Assembly (NCBI GenBank): GCA_035283185.1 | Contig: DATEUJ010000179.1 | Location: 1 to 64,000, forward strand | Direction: 5' to 3' | DNA length: 64,000 nt | Source: DASSFZ01 sp035283185 | GTDB lineage: Bacteria; Chloroflexota; Anaerolineae; Fen-1058 | Shown here: positions 45,021 to 52,562 of the stretch, piece after piece | Layout: every line of letters starts with the position of its first letter | Position numbering within the stretch: the stretch's first letter is position 1 | Program-made: the position numbers and the translations under genes | Notes under the pieces: model-generated | Told to the model about the DNA's origin: nothing | What the model saw: only the letters and a program-made list of their open reading frames with translations | Database searches by the model: none

Positions 45021-45731
45021 ATGCGAGGCGTCGTGGCGTTGGTTGGATCGGGCGAATACCTGGACGTGATGAACGACGTCGATCGCCGCCTGCTGGCTGA
45101 GTCGGGCAGGCTGAAGCCGCGCGTGGTATGCCTGCCAACGGCAGCCGGCCTGGAGGGATCGGAAAGCGTCGAGCGCTGGTCTCGGATGGGCGAAGAGCAC
45201 TTTCGGAATCTGGGCGCCCGTGTCGACGCGCTGCCCGTTATCGATCGCGTCTCAGCCGATGATCCGAAGTGGGCGGAACGCGTCGAATCTGCAGACCTGA
45301 TCTACTTTTCCGGTGGGGATCCACTGTATTTGTGCCGGACGCTGATCGACACTCGCGCGTGGGCGGCGGTGGAGCTGGCCTGGGCGCGCGGCGCCGTCTT
45401 CGCCGGGTGCTCGGCGGGCGCGATGATTCTCGGTTCAGGGGTGCCCGACGTGCAATCCCCCGAGCTGACAGTATATCCCGCATTCAATCGCATCCCGAAT
45501 GCCTTCATTCTGCCGCATTTCGATCGACTCGAAGATTTCCGCCCGGGCGCGACCGAGCTGATACGCAGTTGGCTGGCCGACGGGCAGTACGCGCTCGGCA
45601 TCGACGAAAACACGGCCCTGGTCGGGCACATCGGGGGCGAGTGGGAGGTGATGGGCGCAGCTGGCGCGTCGCTCTTGACACGCCACGGCACGACGCGGTA
45701 TATCGTCGGAAACCGGCTGACGCTGCCTTGA
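45021..45731 (+). CDS. Type 1 glutamine amidotransferase-like / peptidase S51 family protein
   Basis: 236 residues. The nucleophile elbow is FAGCSAGAMILG, with the Ser expected to be catalytic, as in cyanophycinase and dipeptidase E. Upstream, DLIYFSGGDPLYL gives the GGDP element and HFDRLEDF follows. These enzymes hydrolyse peptide bonds next to acidic residues, but similar proteins without known substrate are common. A start at ATG 45021 follows a GGAGAAC site. Stands alone. Confidence 0.85.
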   Translation: MRGVVALVGSGEYLDVMNDVDRRLLAESGRLKPRVVCLPTAAGLEGSESVERWSRMGEEHFRNLGARVDALPVIDRVSADDPKWAERVESADLIYFSGGDPLYLCRTLIDTRAWAAVELAWARGAVFAGCSAGAMILGSGVPDVQSPELTVYPAFNRIPNAFILPHFDRLEDFRPGATELIRSWLADGQYALGIDENTALVGHIGGEWEVMGAAGASLLTRHGTTRYIVGNRLTLP

Positions 45732-45779
45732 GGTATAGGAAAGAGCATGGAGCACACCGTCGTCCCGCTCGGAGCCAAA

Positions 45780-45808
45780 GCCGACTTCGGGATGGTCTCG
45801 AAGTCGGC
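45780..45808 (+). terminator. Hairpin after the S51-like gene
   Basis: GCCGACTTCG (45780-45789) pairs with CGAAGTCGGC (45799-45808) around a nine-base loop and is followed by a T/C-rich stretch (tgcgctttcctttct). Likely a terminator about 50 bases downstream of the stop. Confidence 0.55.
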
Positions 45809-45903
45809 TGCGCTTTCCTTTCTGATCAGCTTCGGCTTGGTGAAGGCAGTGGCCATCCTTTCCGTTTTACCCCAACAAGGGGAACGGCTGGTGATGGAGA
45901 CGA

Positions 45904-46368
45904 CTACGGGCAGTTCAACTTGAAGAATTCGACAAGCACCTCACCGTTCGCATTCATAGTGGTATGCGCTGTAATGTGCCATTGAACGTCCGAGCCATCC
46001 GAGCTGGTACCATGAACCGTGAAGGTGAATGTGTGGTTTTCGTTCTTCTCGTTGAAGTTGTCGCCGAACCAAACTGTAAAGTTGCCGCTCGCAGTGGGCA
46101 GCGCCGGATTGACGGGCACGAACACGAAGTCCCCAGTGAACGTCCCGGTGAGGTGGAATGCTCCGTTAGGCGTCGTGGTCATATGGACGACGCCGTTGTA
46201 CGTAAGGGTCACGTTGCCTGGGGCACCCGTACATTGATCGATGTCGGGCTCCGTCTCGGTGAAGTTGTGAAACGTTTGCGTGACGGTGACTGCCCCCTCG
46301 GCGAATGCGCTGGATGCCGGAAACAGCAGCAAGCTCACGAGCGTAAGGAATGCGAGCGCACGTCTCAT
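45904..46368 (-). CDS. Secreted protein with signal peptide, unknown function
   Basis: 154 residues starting at ATG 46368, preceded by GGAGGTG at the right distance. The first 22 residues form a signal peptide (MRRALAFLTLVSLLLFPAS, then AFA). The mature part is beta-rich and Thr-rich with VHMTTTPNGAFHLTGTFTG repeats of polar strand patterns and two cysteines (about residues 45 and the C-terminal Cys). A TTGACT box at 46442-46447 may be its -35. No family recognised. Confidence 0.7.
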   Translation of the reverse strand: MRRALAFLTLVSLLLFPASSAFAEGAVTVTQTFHNFTETEPDIDQCTGAPGNVTLTYNGVVHMTTTPNGAFHLTGTFTGDFVFVPVNPALPTASGNFTVWFGDNFNEKNENHTFTFTVHGTSSDGSDVQWHITAHTTMNANGEVLVEFFKLNCP

Positions 46369-46897
46369 GTTGCACCTCCGTGTGCCAATAGGGCGCAATC
46401 CTGAGCGAATTGCGCAAACGGTTACCGGTTCAGTCATGGAAAGTCAAGTCTTTCGGCTTATAGGCGCTCCTCCTTGCATAGAAAAATTTCAGATCGGGTG
46501 TCCCGGCGATATGATGATAGGAGTTCAGTGAGCGCTTTGGTTGAGGAAGATGTATCACAGGTTCGAAGCTTTGAGGCGTTAGAAATGGTTAGACTTTCCG
46601 CTACCGTGTCTTGGCAAGGTGGGACGCTCCGAGCGGGCTGGAGCGCCTGCGACCGCTCCACCAGCCGGCTGAGGTGGTGCTTTGCATCGGCCCTGGGCAC
46701 GTTATATAATCGGCGAAGCAACTGCAGTTGTGAAGGTTCTGCCACAGAGCAGACGGGCTCGCCCGCACTGCGAAGAATCGAACTATTGAATTCCACCGCA
46801 AAGGCGATGTGAAACTGTGAATTGATCGTATAATGGAATTGTCCCTCTTCGAGCCAAGGGGGAATGTCCCTCCATTTTCGCGAGTCGCGGGGGCGTC
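46369..46897. other. Non-coding gap of about 530 bases
   Basis: No convincing gene. It holds a possible minus-strand -35 (TTGACT, 46442-46447) with a weak TAACCG box 17 bases away for the secreted protein, and a TATAAT at 46829-46834 upstream of the cyclase gene without a clear -35. A frame on the plus strand (46474-46812) is open but its composition is not protein-like. Confidence 0.5.
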
Positions 46898-48802
46898 GTG
46901 CAGTGTCCAGCCTGTCGAACTGACAATCCGCAACAAGCCGCGTTCTGCATGCAGTGCGGCACACAGCTCCACCTGACCTGCGCGAATTGCGGCACGGCCC
47001 TGCCTGCGCAAGCCCGCTTCTGCTTGAGTTGTGGCCAGCCGGTCAACGTCAGCACGCCGACGGACAACGCGCGTCTGACACGCCTGACGACCGCCGCGCC
47101 TGCGCCGCTCGCCGAGAAGATGCGCGCGGCTCACCTCAGCGGCGAGCGCCGGACGGTGACGGTGCTGTTCGCCGACGTCGTCGGATCGACCGCACTCGCC
47201 GAGAAGATGGACGCCGAAGACTGGACGCTGATCATGAACCGCGCCTTCGACCGCATCTCGCCGTCGATCTACAAGTACGAGGGCACGATCGCGCGACTGA
47301 TGGGCGATGCTATCCTCGCCTTCTTCGGCGCGCCGGTCGCGCACGAAGACGATCCGGCCCGCGCCGTGCGCGCCGCGCTCGGCCTGCTGACAGCCGTGAC
47401 GGAATTCGCCGTGGAGACGAAGCGCGAGCACGGAATCGACTTCGCCATGCGGGTGGGGCTGAATACGGGCATGGTCGTCGTCGGCGAGGTCGGCAGCGAC
47501 CTCAAGTTCGAGTACACCGCGATGGGCGACGCCGTCAACCTGGCGGCGCGCATGCAATCGGCGGCGAGGCCGATGACGGTGCTGATCTCGGAGCATACCC
47601 ATCGTTTCGTCGCGCCGATCTTCGACTGTGTCGATCTGGGCCAGATCGAAGTGAAAGGCAAATCCGAGCCGGTGCGCGTGTATGAAGTGGCCGGCGCGAA
47701 AGCCGAGCCGGGACGTGTGCGCGGGCTGGCCGGCCTGGAAAGCCCCATGGTCGGCCGCGATGCGGAACTGTCGGCGTTATTGCAGTTGAGCGCGGCAGTG
47801 CACGCCGGGCTGGGGCGCGCCGCCGTCGTCATCGGCGAGCCGGGCCTCGGCAAGACCCGCCTCATTGCCGAATGGAAAGCCGCTTCGACGTCCAACCTCC
47901 AACCTCCAATCTCCAATCTCCAATCTCCAATCCCCAATCTCCAATGGGCCGAAGGCCATTGCCTGTCCTACGGTCAAGGACTCGCGTATCACCTCTTGAT
48001 CGATCTTTTGCGCTCGCTCATCGGCGCTCCGGCGGCGGCCGGCGAGGTGGAGACGCGCGAGGCGCTGTTGAAACTGACGCAAGACCTGTTCGGCGACGCG
48101 CTGCTGGACGTGTACCCCTATCTCGGTCACTTGCTCTCGCTGCAACTCGAGGGCGACGCGCTAGATCGAGTGCGCCTGCTCGACCCGCAGGCGCTGCAAT
48201 CGCAGTATCTGTCGGCGCTGAGGCAATTGTTCCGCGCGCTGGCTTCGCGGCGTCCCCTGGTGCTGGTCTTCGACGACATTCACTGGGCCGATCCGTCGTC
48301 GGTCGATCTGCTGATCAAACTCCTGCCGCTGGCGAGCGAGGCGCCGACGCTGTTCTGCTTCGTCACGCGGCCCGACCGCGACGCGCCCGGCTGGAAACTC
48401 ATCGCCGCCGCGCGCGAGGCGATGGGCGCGAGCCTCACCGAGATCACGCTCAATCCGCTGAGCGACGCCGACAGCCGCCAGCTTGTCTCGAACCTACTCG
48501 AAATCGAATCGCTGCCCGACGGCGTGCGCTCGATCATCCTGCAAAAGGCCGAGGGCAACCCGTTCTTCGTCGAGGAAGTGATTCGCATGTTGATCGACCG
48601 TGGGGCGATCGTCAAGAGGGGCGAAGGCTGGGTGGCCGAGAAGGAAATCGAGAACGTCGACATCCCTGACAACCTGCAAGGTCTCTTGCTGGCGCGCATC
48701 GACCGCCTGCCGGAAGACGTCAAGCGCACGCTGCGCGTGGCGTCGGTGATCGGGCGGCAGTTCTCGGTGCGGGTGTTGGAAGAAGTGTTGGGTAAAGCGT
48801 GA
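46898..48802 (+). CDS. Zinc-ribbon / cyclase / AAA ATPase protein, paralogue 3, lacking its C-terminal TPR half
   Basis: 634 residues from GTG 46898. Two zinc ribbons (CPACRTDN, FCMQCGT, TCANCGT, FCLSCGQ), then the cyclase with FADVVGST, RLMGDAILAFFGAP and VNLAAR, then the ATPase with VVIGEPGLGKTRL and LVLVFDDIHWADPSS. It ends at SVRVLEEVLGKA, exactly where paralogues 1 and 2 continue into the TPR half. A heptamer repeat (47891-47946) is inserted in frame after RLIAEWKAAS. The missing half reappears as separate genes starting at 49125, so this looks like a split protein whose subunits may act together. Confidence 0.85.
   Translation: MQCPACRTDNPQQAAFCMQCGTQLHLTCANCGTALPAQARFCLSCGQPVNVSTPTDNARLTRLTTAAPAPLAEKMRAAHLSGERRTVTVLFADVVGSTALAEKMDAEDWTLIMNRAFDRISPSIYKYEGTIARLMGDAILAFFGAPVAHEDDPARAVRAALGLLTAVTEFAVETKREHGIDFAMRVGLNTGMVVVGEVGSDLKFEYTAMGDAVNLAARMQSAARPMTVLISEHTHRFVAPIFDCVDLGQIEVKGKSEPVRVYEVAGAKAEPGRVRGLAGLESPMVGRDAELSALLQLSAAVHAGLGRAAVVIGEPGLGKTRLIAEWKAASTSNLQPPISNLQSPIPNLQWAEGHCLSYGQGLAYHLLIDLLRSLIGAPAAAGEVETREALLKLTQDLFGDALLDVYPYLGHLLSLQLEGDALDRVRLLDPQALQSQYLSALRQLFRALASRRPLVLVFDDIHWADPSSVDLLIKLLPLASEAPTLFCFVTRPDRDAPGWKLIAAAREAMGASLTEITLNPLSDADSRQLVSNLLEIESLPDGVRSIILQKAEGNPFFVEEVIRMLIDRGAIVKRGEGWVAEKEIENVDIPDNLQGLLLARIDRLPEDVKRTLRVASVIGRQFSVRVLEEVLGKA
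47891..47946 (+). repeat. Eight-copy heptamer tandem repeat inside the coding sequence
   Basis: Eight consecutive 7-base units of the type tccaatc (variants tccaacc, cccaatc and tccaatg) run through the gene at 47891-47946. They keep the frame open and encode the periodic peptide SNLQPPISNLQSPIPNLQ. The site matches, in the protein, the heptamer insertion of paralogue 2. Confidence 0.9.
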
Positions 48803-48825
48803 GCACGTAATCCAGGGAGGTTACC

Positions 48826-49113
48826 ATGTCCGTTCTGGTTACTATGCGCGTCAAAGTCCACGATTTCGAGGGAACCAAAGCGGCGGCCGCTCAATACGCC
48901 GACGCGATGAAAAAGGCAGGCTGCCATTGGTTCAAAATTTACCGCGCGGAGAAAGATCCGAATGATGTGCTGTGGCTTATGGAGTGGGAAAGCCACGACG
49001 CCTTCAACGCAGCCGGTGAAGACTCCGGCGACGATTTCAATGCGTTGGTGCAGCCGGCCGGTGAGTGGGATGACGTGGTCTGGCATCTCTCCGACGCAGT
49101 CGAACTGAAGTAA
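48826..49113 (+). CDS. Antibiotic biosynthesis monooxygenase (ABM)-like small protein
   Basis: 95 residues from ATG 48826, following GGGAGGTTACC. The sequence (MSVLVTMRVKVHDFEGTKAA, then WFKIYRAEKDPNDVLWLMEW and SHDAFNAAGEDSGDDFNALV) has the alternating strand-helix pattern of the dimeric alpha/beta barrel fold used by ABM proteins and related small stress proteins. It lies between the two halves of a split cyclase, 23 bases after one and 11 before the other. Function unknown. Confidence 0.6.
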   Translation: MSVLVTMRVKVHDFEGTKAAAAQYADAMKKAGCHWFKIYRAEKDPNDVLWLMEWESHDAFNAAGEDSGDDFNALVQPAGEWDDVVWHLSDAVELK

Positions 49114-49124
49114 CCGTCCCGTTC

Positions 49125-50768
49125 ATGGTGATACTCGTTCAACATCTTAACGCGCTTGAATCGGCCGGCCTGGTTCGCCTGGCGCACACGTTGCCCGAGC
49201 TAGAGTATCTGTTTCAACACGCGCTGATTCAGGATGCGGCGTACAGCTCGCTCGTCAAACAGGATCGCAGGCTGCTTCACCAAACTGTCGCCGAGTCACT
49301 GGAGCGGATGTATCCGGATCGGGTGGAAGAACTCGCGGCAGTGCTGGCGCAGCATTTCGACGCGGCTGGCGACGCTGTGCGCGCGGTAAAATATCTCACG
49401 CTGGCCGGGCAGGATGCGGCTCGCCGATATGCCAACCCCGAAGCGCTGGCCCTGTTCACACGCGCGCTCGCGCTGAGCGACGACGCGCCACCCGAAACGG
49501 CGATGCACGTGCTGGAAGATCGCGGCCAGGTCTACGAGTTTCTCAGCGAGTATGATCCGGCCCTGACCGACTATGAGAAGGCGCTGGCGCTGGCTCAGCA
49601 GTCGGGCCTCGTTCGGGATGAGTGCCGCATCATGTCGCGTATGGCGTGGCTGTACTGGCTGAGCGGCAAGGGCGAACAGGCACTGCAGACGGCCCGCGCA
49701 GCCGAGTCGACGGCGCGAACCTTGAACGATCATGCCGTTGCGCTCCGGGCATTCATGGTCGTGGGATTGGTCGCACAGGCCGAGGGCCGGCTGTCCGAAG
49801 CCTATCCTCGCATGCGGCAGTCGCTGTCTGCCAGCCGCGCGACACGCGAGCATGCGTTGGAAGGGGAGAGCCTGTTCTATCTGGGCATCGAGGACAACTT
49901 CATGGGCCGATTCGGACGCGCGTCCGCCTTCGCCCGGAAGGCCCGCGACATCAAGCGCAGTCTAGGCGACCGCGGCGGCGAGATGCTGTCGCTGTACTTG
50001 CTAGGACGCGCCGAGGGCGGGCGCGGCAATTACGATGTTGCGCTCGAAGCGCTCGAGGCCGGGTTCGCGGTTGCCGAGGAGACGCACAACCCTTTCGGAC
50101 GGGCGATGTACGCCAACCAGCGCGCGTGGCTGTCGGCGGAACTGGGCGACTGGGAAAAGGCGTACGAGCTTGATCGCGCCGGCCTGGAGGTAGCGCGCGC
50201 CGCGCCGATTCGCCCACCCGAAATCAGCACCTTGCTCAACCTGGTGCTGGACTGCACGATACTGAATCGACTAGACGAAGCCGACGAATATTTGCTTGCA
50301 TTGCAGAAATGGATGGGGAGGCCGGAGTTCGGGTTCCACGGCTGGCGCTGGCAGACACGTGAAACGGATGCGCGCGCCCGGCTTCACATGGCCCGAGGCC
50401 AGTACCCGGATGCGTCTGCTGTCGTCACCGATTTGCTGGAACGCGCGTCGCGCACGGAATCGCGCAAGTACCTGGCGCGCGGTTTATGGCTGCGCGGCGA
50501 GATTCATTACACCCTGAGCGCGATCGAGATGGTCGAAGCCGATTGGGCGGCGGCACGCGATCTGGCCGACGCCATGCGCAACCTCCCGATCAGCGTGCAG
50601 GTACGACGGTCGTTGATGCGCATGTATCTGGATGCCGGAAAGGGCGGTGCTGCCAATCGGATGCGCGTCGAGATCGATGCGTTGATTGCCGATCTCGATC
50701 GCCGCCTGCGGCATCCCGATCTGCGCCGGTCGTTCGACCGTGGACTCGCTCGTGAGACGAATAAATGA
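49125..50768 (+). CDS. C-terminal TPR module of a split cyclase/ATPase, copy 1
   Basis: 547 residues. The start MVILVQHLNALESAGLVRLA and the following PELEYLFQHALIQDAAYSSL correspond to the region right after the ATPase in paralogues 1 and 2 (for example LDRHLAELQQVELI and EYIFKHALAQEATY). The rest is a TPR solenoid. No cyclase or ATPase domain is present. It shares the gene start point with the two following genes, which is unexpected for random truncation. A role as a sensory or partner-binding subunit of paralogue 3 is inference. Confidence 0.8.
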   Translation: MVILVQHLNALESAGLVRLAHTLPELEYLFQHALIQDAAYSSLVKQDRRLLHQTVAESLERMYPDRVEELAAVLAQHFDAAGDAVRAVKYLTLAGQDAARRYANPEALALFTRALALSDDAPPETAMHVLEDRGQVYEFLSEYDPALTDYEKALALAQQSGLVRDECRIMSRMAWLYWLSGKGEQALQTARAAESTARTLNDHAVALRAFMVVGLVAQAEGRLSEAYPRMRQSLSASRATREHALEGESLFYLGIEDNFMGRFGRASAFARKARDIKRSLGDRGGEMLSLYLLGRAEGGRGNYDVALEALEAGFAVAEETHNPFGRAMYANQRAWLSAELGDWEKAYELDRAGLEVARAAPIRPPEISTLLNLVLDCTILNRLDEADEYLLALQKWMGRPEFGFHGWRWQTRETDARARLHMARGQYPDASAVVTDLLERASRTESRKYLARGLWLRGEIHYTLSAIEMVEADWAAARDLADAMRNLPISVQVRRSLMRMYLDAGKGGAANRMRVEIDALIADLDRRLRHPDLRRSFDRGLARETNK

Positions 50769-52543
50769 CGCTTGTACAGCATCTCGGCATACTGGAGACC
50801 GCTGGCCTGATTCGCGTTGCTGCTGCGCAGCCGGAACTGGAATGTGCGTTTCGGCACGCGTTGATTCAGGACGCGGCTTACGCTTCGCTGGTCAAACACG
50901 ATCGGCAGCGGCTGCACCTGGCAGTCGGCGAGGCGCTGGAGCGATCGTACCCCGATCGGCTCACCTCGCGCGATCTGGCTCCGCTGCTAGCGCAGCACTT
51001 CGACCAGGCGGGCGACGAGACGCGCGCGCTGCGATACTTCACGCTGGCCGGCGATGCGGCGGCGCGCGTGTACGCCAACGCCGAGGCGGCGCACCACTAC
51101 AGCCGTGCCTTGGCCCTTGCTCGCCACGCGGCATACGTGGACGGGCAGACGCTGCATCACCTCTTTTTCAGTCTTGGCCGCGCGTTGGAATTGAGCGCAC
51201 AGGACGCTCGCGCGCTGGACACCTATGCAGACGCGGAGGCGGTCGCGCGCGAGCGGAGCAATCAGGCAATGGAACTGGCGGCGATGATCGCCCGCGCCAC
51301 GATCTACCTGAAACCGGTGTCTGTGCGCGACCCGGACAAGGGCCGGACTCTCTCAGAACGCACGCTGGCGATGGCGCGCGAACTGGGCGATCGAGAGTTG
51401 GAGACGAAATCCCTCTGGAACTTGATGCAGTTCTACAAATGGACCGGCCGGATGGCGGAGGCGCTGGCGTATGGCGAACAAGCGCTGGCCGTCGCTCGTC
51501 AGCTCGGACGGCGTGAGCATCTTGCATACGTACTGCATGACATCGCGTCGGTCTACGGAGCGAGCGGTCAGATTCAGCGCGCCCTGGCGTTGGCAGATGA
51601 AGCCCAGCAGCTCTGGCGCGAGTTGGGCGTCCTCAATATGCTGGCGGACTGCCTGGCCACGACTGCCGAGTTTCATGTTCTGCGCGGCGAATACGAGCGG
51701 GCCTTTGCGCTGTCCGGTGAGGCGCTGCACATCAGCCGGACCATCGGCAACCTGTGGAATGAGTCGTATAGCTGGTACCTGATCGATCTGGCCCACATGG
51801 ATCGCGGCGAGATGGGGCGAGCCATCGATGCGGCGGAAGAGTGCCTGCGCCTGGCGAAGCAGGCAGGTTTCGTGCCGGGGCTGGTGCAGTCCTCGTTCGA
51901 TCTGACGCTGATTTACGCCAGCCTGGGGGCTGTTCGCCGCGGACATGAAGCGGCCGAGCGCATCCGTGACATAGGCGAAGGGATGTCCCTCATGGGACCC
52001 GTCGATCGAGTGATGGCGGCTCGTCTTCACATCCTCAGCGGAAGGCTCGTGGAAGCCAGGGAGGCTCTCGACGAAGCCCGGCGCGGCTTCGCTGCGGAGA
52101 CGATTCCGGTGTTCGCGCTCTGGTTCGTGGCCCTGGTCGAAGCCGACTGGGCGCTGGCCTCCGGCGATTACGCGCGGACACTGGCCGTCGCCGATGAAGC
52201 GCTGCCGCTTCTCCGTCAGGCCGGCGTCCGTCTGTTTCTTCCCGATGTGCTGTATTTCAAGGGCAGGGCGCTCCTCGGACTGGATCGCACCGAGGAAGCC
52301 TACGCGGCGCTGAATGAGGCGCACGCCGAAGCGGAAGCGATCGGCTCGCGGCGCATCTTGTGGCGGATTCTGTTGGCCGTCAGCGAAATCGAATCTCGGC
52401 GAGGTCGTTACGCCGAAGCGCAATCCCGACGCCAGCAGGCGCGCGAGATTGTCGAGTTCATCGCCGCACACACCGGCTCGCCCGAACTGCGCGAGTCGTT
52501 TCTCAACTTGCGAGATGTGCGCGACGTGATGGGCGAAACGTGA
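50765..52543 (+). CDS. C-terminal TPR module, copy 2
   Basis: 592 residues; ATG 50765 overlaps the previous stop (ATGA). The opening TLVQHLGILETAGLIRVAAA and FRHALIQDAAYASLVKHDR match copy 1 at the same junction. A solenoid of TPR-like repeats follows (YGEQALAVARQLGRREHLAY and similar). It ends FLNLRDVRDVMGET just before two gaaacgt heptamers. Likely cotranscribed and translationally coupled with copy 1. Confidence 0.8.
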   Translation: MTLVQHLGILETAGLIRVAAAQPELECAFRHALIQDAAYASLVKHDRQRLHLAVGEALERSYPDRLTSRDLAPLLAQHFDQAGDETRALRYFTLAGDAAARVYANAEAAHHYSRALALARHAAYVDGQTLHHLFFSLGRALELSAQDARALDTYADAEAVARERSNQAMELAAMIARATIYLKPVSVRDPDKGRTLSERTLAMARELGDRELETKSLWNLMQFYKWTGRMAEALAYGEQALAVARQLGRREHLAYVLHDIASVYGASGQIQRALALADEAQQLWRELGVLNMLADCLATTAEFHVLRGEYERAFALSGEALHISRTIGNLWNESYSWYLIDLAHMDRGEMGRAIDAAEECLRLAKQAGFVPGLVQSSFDLTLIYASLGAVRRGHEAAERIRDIGEGMSLMGPVDRVMAARLHILSGRLVEAREALDEARRGFAAETIPVFALWFVALVEADWALASGDYARTLAVADEALPLLRQAGVRLFLPDVLYFKGRALLGLDRTEEAYAALNEAHAEAEAIGSRRILWRILLAVSEIESRRGRYAEAQSRRQQAREIVEFIAAHTGSPELRESFLNLRDVRDVMGET

Positions 52544-52562
52544 AACGTGATAAGGTGATAGC

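Noticed and set aside
46474..46812. A 112-codon frame in the gap before paralogue 3
   Set aside because: Composition is Ser/Arg/Cys-rich and unlike a real protein; no ribosome site or family match.
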